Program-made: the position numbers and the translations under genes
Source of the DNA: Candidatus Nomurabacteria bacterium UBA5155
Lineage (GTDB): Bacteria; Patescibacteriota; Minisyncoccia; Phycocordibacterales; UBA9973
DNA: 12,386 nucleotides
Assembly (NCBI GenBank): GCA_002413705.1
Contig: DHXN01000008.1
Location: 1 to 12,386 of the forward strand
Direction: 5' to 3'
The notes under the pieces: model-generated
Databases searched by the model: none
Told to the model about the DNA's origin: nothing
What the model saw: only the letters and a program-made list of their open reading frames with translations
In this document: positions 1-5,976 of the stretch, piece after piece
Layout of the letters: the number at the start of each line of letters is the position of its first letter
Position numbering within the stretch: position 1 is the first letter of the stretch

Positions 1-23
1 GTTTTTTGTTTTACATCATTTTG

Positions 24-56
24 GTTCGGAACCGTGCACTGATCACGGTTCCGAAC
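24..56. repeat. Perfect 13-bp inverted repeat (hairpin) upstream of the NYN gene
   Basis: Left arm 24-36 (GTTCGGAACCGTG) and right arm 44-56 are exact reverse complements around a 7-nt loop (CACTGAT). The motif GTTCSGAAC in each arm is itself a small dyad, so the site is two nested palindromes. No T-run follows on either strand, so it does not look like a standard intrinsic terminator. It could be an operator, an RNA-stabilising hairpin or the end of an upstream gene's 3' region; the sequence does not decide. Confidence 0.7.
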
Positions 57-148
57 ATATTGGCATAACTCTGATACCATTGCAACCATTTTTTTTTCTT
101 TATTATTCCTTATAAAAATATTGATATATCAAATGCTATTGTCTTAAG
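57..148. other. AT-rich intergenic stretch before the NYN gene
   Basis: No gene is visible. The stretch has a T-run (about 89-97) and AT-rich hexamers such as TTGCAA (80-85), TATTAT (101-106) and TATAAA (111-116) that could form a weak promoter for the following gene. None gives a convincing -35/-10 pair, because the spacings are too short or too long. Confidence 0.4.
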
Positions 149-655
149 GTGATATCTCAAGAAAATAATTATGCCTTTATAGATAGTCAAAATCTCAACC
201 TCAATATTAAATTGCAGGGATGGATTTTGGACTTTAAAAAATTCAGGATTTATTTAAAGGAAAAATATGCAGTACAGAAAGCGTATATTTTCATTGGATA
301 CATGGAATCAAACAAAGATCTATATTATTTCCTAAAAAGGGCAGGATATATCTGCATATTTAAGCCAACCTTGGAATACAATGATGGCCACACGAAAGGC
401 AACTGTGACGCTGAATTGGTATTGCAAACAATGATTGAAATTGAGAAATTTGATGAGGCAATTATCGTGTCAGGTGATGGGGATTTTTATTGCCTAATAA
501 AACACTTAATATCAAAACAAAAGCTTAAAAATGTCTTAGTCCCCAATAATCAAAAATATTCTGCATTATTAAGATCTCAGGAAACCCGGTCTTATCTACA
601 GTTTATGAATAGTTTAGAGAAGACCCTTGGGTACAGAAAAGAAAAGTCCCCATAA
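149..655 (+). CDS. NYN domain (LabA-like, PIN-fold) protein, putative ribonuclease
   Basis: A 168-residue single-domain protein resembling the LabA-like NYN family, whose PIN-like fold usually acts as a metal-dependent RNase. The expected acidic residues are visible: D12 in the opening strand (YAFIDSQNL), D87 (GNCDAEL), and D110 and D112 in SGDGDF. The start is a GTG with AAGG directly against it. The frame is closed by TGA at 122-124, and the family motif begins only seven residues in, so this start fits. It is AT-richer than the r-protein genes downstream. It occupies the place just upstream of L3 where S10 is normally found, and its stop codon lies inside a long hairpin. Its substrate is unknown. 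Family call is fairly sure; catalytic activity is inferred from the retained residues. Confidence 0.8.
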   Translation: MISQENNYAFIDSQNLNLNIKLQGWILDFKKFRIYLKEKYAVQKAYIFIGYMESNKDLYYFLKRAGYICIFKPTLEYNDGHTKGNCDAELVLQTMIEIEKFDEAIIVSGDGDFYCLIKHLISKQKLKNVLVPNNQKYSALLRSQETRSYLQFMNSLEKTLGYRKEKSP

Positions 656-685
656 GGACGGAACCTTAAGGGGGATGCTCTTTTC
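641..685 (+). terminator. Long imperfect hairpin overlapping the NYN stop codon
   Basis: GAAAAG (641-646) pairs with CTTTTC (680-685), TCCCC (647-651) with GGGGA (671-675), and AAGG (654-657) with CCTT (664-667), with small mismatches and an ACGGAA loop. The structure contains the stop TAA (653-655). The U-rich side is part of the stem, so it may act as a terminator or as a 3'-end stabiliser. It separates the NYN gene from the L3 promoter region. Confidence 0.5.
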
Positions 686-767
686 TATAGGTGGATACAA
701 TTTGAGCTTGCGGTGAGCCAACCCAAATAGACTTTAAGTGTAATATAGGCTTTTATAGCTGTCAAAG

Positions 768-795
768 TTGCGGATTTTTAAATACCGTGTATAAT
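768..795 (+). promoter_or_regulatory. Predicted sigma70-type promoter for the L3 operon
   Basis: TTGCGG (768-773), a 16-nt spacer and a consensus TATAAT (790-795). Predicted transcription start is near 802, which leaves a leader of about 84 nt before the L3 ATG. Confidence 0.6.
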
Positions 796-801
796 CGTGG
801 G

Positions 802-885
802 ACTTGTTAATTTAAGTGGTCCACTATCTCTTCACCGATCCCGACTCAGTTCAGGATAGGTACCCGGATAAGAACACAAAACAGT
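802..885 (+). promoter_or_regulatory. Untranslated leader of the L3-L4-L23-L2 unit
   Basis: No ORF and no SD-like sequence precede the ATG. It has short complementary segments (GTGG/CCAC near 816-824; ATCC/GGAT around 838-857; GGTACC at about 860) that could form small hairpins. In E. coli the leader of this operon is the target of L4 autoregulation; whether this shorter leader works that way is only a hypothesis. Confidence 0.35.
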
Positions 886-1491
886 ATGAAATATATATTA
901 GGAACAAAAGTGAATATGACCCAACTCTTTGATGAGAGCGGTAAAGTGGCGCCTGTCACTATCGTAAAGGCTATGCCAAACGTTGTAACTGGTATCAAAA
1001 CTATCGATCGCGATGGCTATACAGCTGTTCAGGTTGGTACTGTGGAACAAAAGGAATCTCGCGTAAATAAAGCCCAGCTTGGTCAGTTCGCTGGCAAGGG
1101 CTACAAGGAAATGCAGGAATTCCGCACAGAAGGAGCACCTGAAGCGGCTATCGGCGATACTCTTACCGTTGAATCATTTGAAAAAGGTGATTCAGTAACA
1201 GTTTCCGGCACATCAAAGGCCAAAGGTTTCCAAGGTGTAGTGAAGCGTTATAACTTTAAAGGAGGACCTCGCTCTCATGGTCAAAAGCACTCAGAACGCG
1301 AACCAGGTAGTATTGGTGGCGGTCTTCGCACACATGTGCCAAAAGGTATGCGTATGGCAGGACGTATGGGTGGAGATACTGTGACAGTAAAAGGATTGAA
1401 AATCGTTGCTGTGGATGCAGAAAACAACTTGCTCTACATTAGTGGTGCAGTACCGGGTCGTCGCGGTACAGTAATTAGTATTGTTGGCTAA
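886..1491 (+). CDS. rplC: 50S ribosomal protein L3 (uL3)
   Basis: Large-subunit protein that binds 23S rRNA early in assembly and reaches toward the peptidyl-transferase centre. The opening MKYILGTKVNMTQLF and the central GGPRSHGQKH...GSIGGG (residues 126-146) followed by MAGRMGG (157-163) are family hallmarks. At 201 residues it is close to the usual ~210. The residue matching the Gln that PrmB methylates in E. coli (GSIGQ) is Gly here, as in many other bacteria. The ATG at 886 is the only start that gives the conserved N-terminus. It is the first gene of the cluster here, whereas S10 normally precedes it. L4 follows after 10 nt. Confidence 0.97.
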   Translation: MKYILGTKVNMTQLFDESGKVAPVTIVKAMPNVVTGIKTIDRDGYTAVQVGTVEQKESRVNKAQLGQFAGKGYKEMQEFRTEGAPEAAIGDTLTVESFEKGDSVTVSGTSKAKGFQGVVKRYNFKGGPRSHGQKHSEREPGSIGGGLRTHVPKGMRMAGRMGGDTVTVKGLKIVAVDAENNLLYISGAVPGRRGTVISIVG

Positions 1492-1501
1492 CTTTAAATA
1501 T

Positions 1502-2221
1502 ATGGAAACCAAAAAGACAACAACTAAAAAAGTAACTACTAAGACAACTCCTCTGTCTCTTGATGCAGCACTGTACAACCAGAAAGGTACAAGTGCAGGA
1601 AGTTTTGCAATGCCAAAGAAGGTATTCGGACTTGCATGGAATGCCGACCTTGTTCACCAGGTAGTAGTAGCAATGCAGGCTAACAAGCGCGCAGGTACAG
1701 CTCACACAAAGGATCGCTCTGAAGTATCTGGTGGTGGTAAAAAGCCTTGGAAACAGAAAGGAACAGGACGTGCTCGTCACGGTTCAAACCGTTCTCCAAT
1801 CTGGATTGGTGGAGGTGTAACTTTCGGTCCTCGCAATGACAAGGACTACTCTCAGAAGATTAACAAAAAGATGCGTGTCAAAGCTCTCTTCACTGTTCTC
1901 TCACGCAAGTTTGCTGACAGCGCAGTACTTCTTGTGGACTCAATCGCATTTGATGCGATGAAAACTAAGGATGCAAATGCAACACTCGCTACTTTTGCAA
2001 CTATTAAAGGCTTTGAAAAGCTTGGTTCTAAAAAACCAACAACACTTTTGATGGTTCTTCCTGAACACAATGCTGTGATTGAAAAGAGTTTTGCCAACCT
2101 CGGGGGTGTAACAGTACTAACTGTTAATGACCTTAACGCGCTTGTAACAATGTCATTCCATCATGTGGTAATAGTCGACCCAGCGAAAACAGTAGCAGCG
2201 TTGGAATCTAAGATTCAATAA
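1502..2221 (+). CDS. rplD: 50S ribosomal protein L4 (uL4)
   Basis: Binds 23S rRNA and lines the peptide exit tunnel; in enterobacteria it also represses its own operon. The tunnel-loop signature is present at residues 77-110 (GGGKKPWKQKGTGRARHGS, then GGGVTFGP). The ATG at 1502 is chosen over an in-frame ATG at 1481, which would overlap L3 and add residues unlike the family; 1502 also carries the local AAATATATG start context. The protein is 239 residues, longer than E. coli L4 (201). The first ~18 residues are a Lys/Thr-rich extension, similar at the DNA level to the starts of L23 and S17. Seventeen nt separate it from L23. Confidence 0.96.
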   Translation: METKKTTTKKVTTKTTPLSLDAALYNQKGTSAGSFAMPKKVFGLAWNADLVHQVVVAMQANKRAGTAHTKDRSEVSGGGKKPWKQKGTGRARHGSNRSPIWIGGGVTFGPRNDKDYSQKINKKMRVKALFTVLSRKFADSAVLLVDSIAFDAMKTKDANATLATFATIKGFEKLGSKKPTTLLMVLPEHNAVIEKSFANLGGVTVLTVNDLNALVTMSFHHVVIVDPAKTVAALESKIQ

Positions 2222-2238
2222 CAAAAGAGTATACAGAT

Positions 2239-2550
2239 ATGGCAACAAAGAAGACAACAACTGAAGAAACAAAGAAAGTGCTACCTAGTATTTTGCTCAG
2301 CGCTCGCGTTACTGAAAAAGCTGCAAACAATACTCAATACAGCATTTATCTTTTCAACGTGGCAGTCGGCTCAACCAAGTCGGAGATCGCGAAAGCATTC
2401 AAGACTCAGTACAAGAAAACTCCTTTGAAAGTAAATACTGTAAACGTAATGCCAAAAACTACTTTCCGCGGTGGTCATGTCGGAATTGGTAAATTTACTA
2501 AAAAAGCATATGTATTCCTTCCAAAAGGAACTACGGTCGACATCATCTAA
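2239..2550 (+). CDS. rplW: 50S ribosomal protein L23 (uL23)
   Basis: Sits at the exit of the peptide tunnel, where it is the docking point for trigger factor and SRP. The order L4-L23-L2 and the conserved segments LLSARVTEKAANNTQY (about residues 20-35), the K-x-E-I-x-x-A-F helix and the VNVMPK/G...KKAYVFLP C-terminal half identify it. Length 103 residues, normal for the family. The first ~14 residues are another Lys/Thr-rich extension (MATKKTTTEETKK). The start lacks an SD (AGTATACAGAT precedes the ATG). L2 begins 12 nt downstream. Confidence 0.95.
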   Translation: MATKKTTTEETKKVLPSILLSARVTEKAANNTQYSIYLFNVAVGSTKSEIAKAFKTQYKKTPLKVNTVNVMPKTTFRGGHVGIGKFTKKAYVFLPKGTTVDII

Positions 2551-2562
2551 TCGAGTTATTAT

Positions 2563-3408
2563 ATGGCAATGAAAACATACAAACCAACAACTAAATCACG
2601 TCGTAACACCGTTACTATTGATTACCGAAAAGTGCTTACTGCGAGCAAGCCAGAGAAGTCTCTTACTGTCGGCATCAAGCGAACAGGCGGACGTAACAAC
2701 ACTGGACGCATCACTGCTACTCACAAGGGTGGAGGTAACAAGCGCGCATACCGCTTGGTGGACTTTTTGTACAACAAGCATGACATCCCAGCGAAGATTA
2801 CTACTGTTGAATACGATCCAAACCGCACAGCATTTATTGGCGTGGCAGTCTATAAGGACGGCGAAAAGCGCTATGTAGTACTTCCTAAGGGGGTAACTGT
2901 TGGATCAACATTCATCGTTGGCGAAAATGCTCCGATCGAAATCGGCAACCGCCTGCCTTTGAAAAACATTCCTTCTGGAACTTTTGTATACAATATCGAA
3001 CTCAAAGCAGGCGCAGGAGCAAAGATTGTTCGTTCTGCCGGAACATTTGCACAGATCATTGCGCAAAATGATGGCTACACTCAGCTCAAAATGCCTTCAA
3101 CAGAAATCCGTCGCGTGTCAGACCTTTGCTGGGCAACAATCGGTGAGGCATCAAACGATGAACACAAGCTCGTGAAGTATGGTAAGGCTGGACGCTCACG
3201 ATGGCGTGGTATCAAACCTACCGTTCGTGGTACTGCCATGAACCCAGTAGACCACCCACACGGAGGTGGTGAAGGACGCCAAGGTATTGGTCTCCGTCGC
3301 GGTCCAAAGACTCGTCACGGTAAGCAAGCCTACGGTGTACGTACTCGTACTCCGAAGAAGTACTCAAACCAAAACGTTATCACCCGTCGCAAGAACGGCA
3401 CTCGCTAA
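2563..3408 (+). CDS. rplB: 50S ribosomal protein L2 (uL2)
   Basis: One of the most conserved large-subunit proteins, needed for subunit association and peptidyl-transferase activity. It is 281 residues against 273 in E. coli. The N-terminal GGRNNTGRITATHKGGGNKR (residues 42-61) and the C-terminal MNPVDHPHGGGEGRQGIG (226-243) are intact; H231 in the latter corresponds to the functionally critical His229 of E. coli. The ATG lies in a TTATTATATG context. It is the last gene of the first r-protein module: a strong terminator follows 2 nt after the stop, whereas most bacteria continue directly into S19. Confidence 0.98.
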   Translation: MAMKTYKPTTKSRRNTVTIDYRKVLTASKPEKSLTVGIKRTGGRNNTGRITATHKGGGNKRAYRLVDFLYNKHDIPAKITTVEYDPNRTAFIGVAVYKDGEKRYVVLPKGVTVGSTFIVGENAPIEIGNRLPLKNIPSGTFVYNIELKAGAGAKIVRSAGTFAQIIAQNDGYTQLKMPSTEIRRVSDLCWATIGEASNDEHKLVKYGKAGRSRWRGIKPTVRGTAMNPVDHPHGGGEGRQGIGLRRGPKTRHGKQAYGVRTRTPKKYSNQNVITRRKNGTR

Positions 3409-3410
3409 TA

Positions 3411-3441
3411 AACAAAAATCCCCAATGGGGATTTTTGTTTT
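3411..3441 (+). terminator. Rho-independent terminator after L2
   Basis: A perfect stem pairs 3411-3423 (AACAAAAATCCCC) with 3427-3439 around a three-base AAT loop, followed by further T residues. The A-tract before the stem means it could also terminate transcription from the opposite strand. Confidence 0.9.
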
Positions 3442-3469
3442 GTAGGGAATCTCCATGTTGATGACTTGT

Positions 3470-3597
3470 GCAAGAAAGTGGCGCTAAAAAATATTTCCTG
3501 CGTCGTACGCATATTTTTCTGCTGAAAAATTGCTGCTCTCGGACCAGTCGTCCTGCGAGAGACGTCTTGGAAATATTTTTTAGCGCCACTTTCTTGC
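3470..3597. repeat. 128-bp element: perfect 29-bp inverted arms with three internal hairpins
   Basis: The left arm 3470-3498 (starting GCAAGAAAGTGGCGCT) is an exact 29-nt reverse complement of the right arm 3569-3597. The 70 bp between them fold into three further hairpins: 3499-3511 (TGCGT-cgt-ACGCA), 3513-3530 (ATTTTTC-tgct-GAAAAAT), and 3536-3561 (CTCTCG paired with CGAGAG, with an inner GAC/GTC). As RNA or single-stranded DNA this is a closed multi-branched structure. No target-site duplication is visible. The right arm ends where the dgkA -10 box begins. Candidate identities are a MITE/REP-like element, a structured ncRNA, or a regulatory cruciform; the sequence alone does not choose. 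Confidence 0.9.
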
Positions 3598-3603
3598 TAT
3601 ACT
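3595..3603 (+). promoter_or_regulatory. Extended -10 promoter of dgkA
   Basis: TGC followed by TATACT (3598-3603) is a near-consensus extended -10. There is no good -35: the AT-rich right arm of the inverted repeat lies at that position. Transcription should start at about 3609-3611, and the ATG is at 3612, so the mRNA would be leaderless or nearly so. Confidence 0.55.
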
Positions 3604-3611
3604 CACTGAAT

Positions 3612-4013
3612 ATGGAACATCTCCCGAAACATATCTCAGAAAAGGAAGCGTTTTCGATCGTGGCCAGAGGGAAGAGCTTCAAGTATGCGATCCGAGGAAT
3701 GAGAATAATCCTTAAAACGCAGCATAATTTCTGGATTCAGCTGGTTATGGCGGCAATAGTGGTAGTGATGGGCATTTTTTTCACCATTACTGCTGTCGAA
3801 TGGGCCATATTAGTACTGGCAATGACAGGGGTGTTCGTTGCTGAGTCGTTCAACACGGCTATTGAAATCGATATTGACCTCACTAGTCCGCAATACCACC
3901 CTTATGCCCGTGACACGAAGGATGTGGCTGCTGGAGCGGTACTTTTGGCCGTCATTGGTGCCGTTTTGGTGGGATGTAGTATCTTTTTACCAAAGATTGT
4001 TGGTCTCTTATAA
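3612..4013 (+). CDS. dgkA: Diacylglycerol kinase / undecaprenol kinase family membrane protein (DgkA type)
   Basis: A small integral membrane kinase that phosphorylates diacylglycerol or undecaprenol, recycling lipids for envelope synthesis. It is 133 residues with three membrane helices (about 41-58, 64-82, 107-127). The family signature is at 78-104: E78, NTAIE (81-85), then HPYARDTKDVAAGA. A Gln (Q37 in TQHNF) stands where E. coli has a conserved Glu (E28). The frame stays open upstream to an ATG at 3468, but those 48 codons are the palindromic element, and the family starts near MEHLPK, so ATG 3612 is chosen. It sits between L2 and S19 with its own promoter. Whether the substrate is diacylglycerol or undecaprenol is not settled; the sequence looks more like the Gram-positive-type undecaprenol kinases. 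Confidence 0.9.
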   Translation: MEHLPKHISEKEAFSIVARGKSFKYAIRGMRIILKTQHNFWIQLVMAAIVVVMGIFFTITAVEWAILVLAMTGVFVAESFNTAIEIDIDLTSPQYHPYARDTKDVAAGAVLLAVIGAVLVGCSIFLPKIVGLL

Positions 4014-4032
4014 ACCATTTGCTATAAATCAT

Positions 4033-4060
4033 TTGACTTTACGCTGCAATCTGCTAAGAT
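4033..4060 (+). promoter_or_regulatory. Promoter for the S19-L5 module
   Basis: TTGACT (4033-4038), a 16-nt spacer and TAAGAT (4055-4060) preceded by TGC, an extended -10. Predicted start is near 4067, giving a leader of ~44 nt to S19. Confidence 0.7.
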
Positions 4061-4063
4061 AGT

Positions 4064-4087
4064 GGAGCTCAAATCGAGCTTCTTTTT
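4064..4087 (+). terminator. Hairpin plus T-run in the S19 leader (terminator-like)
   Basis: GGAGCTC (4064-4070) pairs with GAGCTTC (4076-4082; one G-U pair) around AAATC, then TTTTT. It lies at the predicted transcription start of the S19 promoter, so it could terminate dgkA read-through or be a 5'-end hairpin of the S19 mRNA. Confidence 0.45.
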
Positions 4088-4110
4088 ATCTCGCTATTAG
4101 CCATATTTGT

Positions 4111-4455
4111 ATGACAAGATCACTCTCAAAAGGTCCTTACGTTGACCCAAAATTACTCAAAAAAATCGAAGGCAAAAATCCTATCCAAACAGGTGCTATT
4201 CGAACGTGGTCACGTGACAGTCAGATCGCACCAGAAATGGTTGGATTTACTTTTGGGGTACACAACGGCAAGCAGCACATCGATGTGTTGGTTACTGAAG
4301 ACATGGTGGGTCACCGTCTAGGAGAATTCTCTCTTACTCGCAAGTTTACTCGTCACGGTGGTAAGATGCAGAAGGATATCGACCAGAAGAAAAAAGAAGC
4401 TGAAATCACTGCCGCAAAATCTGCTAAGGCAACTAGTGACACTAAGAAGAAATAA
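4111..4455 (+). CDS. rpsS: 30S ribosomal protein S19 (uS19)
   Basis: Small-subunit head protein that pairs with S13 near the A-site tRNA. The N-terminal RSLSKGPYVDPKLLKKIE (residues 3-20) and the central GHRLGEFSLTRKFTRHGGK are family signatures. At 114 residues it is longer than the usual ~92; the extra ~25 residues form a charged Lys/Ala-rich tail. The start has no SD (CATATTTGT precedes the ATG). It opens the second r-protein module, directly after a strong promoter. L22 starts 2 nt after its stop, so the two are probably translationally coupled. Confidence 0.96.
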   Translation: MTRSLSKGPYVDPKLLKKIEGKNPIQTGAIRTWSRDSQIAPEMVGFTFGVHNGKQHIDVLVTEDMVGHRLGEFSLTRKFTRHGGKMQKDIDQKKKEAEITAAKSAKATSDTKKK

Positions 4456-4457
4456 TC

Positions 4458-4832
4458 ATGAAAGCCTCACTCTCAAATTATCGTCAATCACCCCGCAAGG
4501 TTCGTCTTATCACCGAAGCTATAAAGGGCAAGCACGTTGCTGAAGCAACTGTGGTACTTTCATATATGCCAAAGCGCGGCGCAGAACCAATTCAGAAGCT
4601 CATCATGAGTGCTGCTGCAAATGCAGTAAACCTTGGTGCAACTGCCGAGAACTTGATGATCAAGAATATCACTGTAAACAAAGGATTTGTTATCAAGCGC
4701 TCAATGCCTCGTGCTATGGGTGTGGCGAAGCCGATCAACAAGCGTACCAGTCATGTTGACGTAGTGCTTGCAGAAGTCGCTCCAAAGGAAAAGAAAGTTA
4801 AGAACCAAAAGGTTAAAAAAGAAAGTAAATAA
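4458..4832 (+). CDS. rplV: 50S ribosomal protein L22 (uL22)
   Basis: Large-subunit protein with a hairpin that lines the exit tunnel. The opening MKASLSNYRQSPRKVRLI and the later AAANAVNLGATAENL, then MPRAMGVAKPINKRTSHVDVVLAE are characteristic. Length 124 residues, slightly over the usual ~110 because of a Lys-rich C-terminal tail (KEKKVKNQKVKKESK). Its start lies 2 nt from the S19 stop with no SD, and S3 begins 3 nt after its own stop. Confidence 0.95.
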   Translation: MKASLSNYRQSPRKVRLITEAIKGKHVAEATVVLSYMPKRGAEPIQKLIMSAAANAVNLGATAENLMIKNITVNKGFVIKRSMPRAMGVAKPINKRTSHVDVVLAEVAPKEKKVKNQKVKKESK

Positions 4833-4835
4833 TTT

Positions 4836-5501
4836 ATGTCTAAAGTAGTCCACCCTTATGCCCACCGTTTAGTTATCCTTCGTGATTGGAAATCACGCTG
4901 GTTCGCTACCGACAAAAATTACGTCAACAACCTCAAAGTTGATGTTGCTATTCGTGAATATTTGGATAAACGTCTACGCGGATTTTATGTTTCAAGTGTT
5001 GATATCGAGCGTGGCCAGAAATTGATCCGTGTCATCATTCGCACTTCTCGTCCAGGTATGGTCATTGGTCGCAGTGGTGAAGGTGCTACAAAACTCAAGA
5101 CTGATCTTGAAAAGCAATTGAAACGTGCAAAACTTACTATTACTGACGATATCAAACTGGAAATCGCAGAAGTGTCAGCTCCTGACGGCGATGCAAAGAT
5201 TGTGGCATACATGATCGCTGAAGGTCTTGAAAAGCGTCTGCCATATCGTCGCGTGATGAAACTGTTGATCGAAAAAGTGATGGCAGTGCGCGGTGTGCAA
5301 GGAGCAAAGTTCTATGTTGGTGGTCGTCTCGGCGGCGCAGAAATCTCTCGTTCAGAAGTATTGAAGCGTGGTTCTGTTCCACTTCAGACATTCCGTGCTG
5401 ACATCGACTATGCTCGTGAGACTGCGCGCTTGGCATACGGCGGTATCGGTATCAAGGTATGGATTTACAAGGGTCAGGTTTTTGATACAAAAGCTAAATA
5501 A
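4836..5501 (+). CDS. rpsC: 30S ribosomal protein S3 (uS3)
   Basis: Small-subunit protein at the mRNA entry channel. A type-II KH domain is visible, with the GxxG loop as GRSG (residues 78-81) after RPGMVI. The C-terminal half ends in the typical RADIDYARETARLAYGGIGIKVWIYKG. The 221-residue length is normal for the family (E. coli 233). The N-terminus MSKVVHPYAHRLVILRDWKSRWF replaces the more common MGQKVHPIGFRLG version. Start context is AATAATTTATG, with no SD. Ten nt separate it from L16. Confidence 0.97.
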   Translation: MSKVVHPYAHRLVILRDWKSRWFATDKNYVNNLKVDVAIREYLDKRLRGFYVSSVDIERGQKLIRVIIRTSRPGMVIGRSGEGATKLKTDLEKQLKRAKLTITDDIKLEIAEVSAPDGDAKIVAYMIAEGLEKRLPYRRVMKLLIEKVMAVRGVQGAKFYVGGRLGGAEISRSEVLKRGSVPLQTFRADIDYARETARLAYGGIGIKVWIYKGQVFDTKAK

Positions 5502-5511
5502 GAGTTGATAT

Positions 5512-5928
5512 ATGTTATTCCCTAAAAAAGTAAAATTTCGAAAATGGCAAAAGAAACGTACTGATATGAGTACTCGTGTGGAAACACGCGGTACTGCTAT
5601 CAATTTTGGTTCATTTGCATTGAAGACAGAACAGATGGGACGCATTACTTCAAATCAAATTGAAGCTGCTCGTAAAGCCGCAAGTCGTCACCTGACAAAA
5701 GTTGGCCGCATGTGGATTCGCATCTTCCCTGATCGACCATTTACCGAAAAGGCCGCACAGCAGCCGATGGGTAAAGGTAAAGGTGAATTGCAAGGCTACC
5801 ACGTGGAAATCTTGCCGGGCCGCATTATCTTTGAAGTAGACGGTGTAGAGCCAGCCATTGCTCGCGAAGCACTTCGCAAGGCAGGAACTAAATTGCCAGT
5901 GAAAACTCGCATTATCGAGCGCGCATAA
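5512..5928 (+). CDS. rplP: 50S ribosomal protein L16 (uL16)
   Basis: Large-subunit protein next to the A-site tRNA elbow. Canonical order of motifs: MLFPKKVKFRKWQK at the start, then GRMWIRIFPDRPFTEKAAQQPMGKGKG (about residues 65-91) and AREALRKAGTKLPVKTRII at the end. Length 138 residues, typical. The 15 bases spanning the start (5503-5517) are identical to those at the L14 start. Only 48 nt follow before S17, too short for the L29 gene that normally sits here. Confidence 0.97.
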   Translation: MLFPKKVKFRKWQKKRTDMSTRVETRGTAINFGSFALKTEQMGRITSNQIEAARKAASRHLTKVGRMWIRIFPDRPFTEKAAQQPMGKGKGELQGYHVEILPGRIIFEVDGVEPAIAREALRKAGTKLPVKTRIIERA

Positions 5929-5936
5929 TCAATCGC

Positions 5937-5964
5937 TCGACAAATCGTAAAAAATAAGTAAGAT
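5937..5964 (+). promoter_or_regulatory. Possible internal promoter before S17
   Basis: TCGACA (5937-5942), a 16-nt spacer and TAAGAT (5959-5964). The -10 is identical to that of the S19 promoter. The predicted start at ~5971 is only a few bases from the S17 ATG. It lies in the slot where L29 is missing. Confidence 0.35.
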
Positions 5965-5976
5965 ACAAACACTATT

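Noticed and set aside
1481..1501. Earlier L4 start (ATG 1481)
   Set aside because: It overlaps the L3 3' end and adds residues outside the family; ATG 1502 has the same TATATG context as neighbouring genes.
3470..3597. Reading the palindromic element as an integron attC site or as an IS with target duplication
   Set aside because: No transposase or integrase is nearby, the arms are perfectly paired rather than attC-like with extrahelical bases, and no direct repeats flank the element.
3468..3611. N-terminal extension of dgkA from the in-frame ATG at 3468
   Set aside because: The 48 extra codons are made almost wholly of the palindromic element, show no DgkA-family similarity, and the promoter -10 lies inside them. 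The open frame seems accidental.
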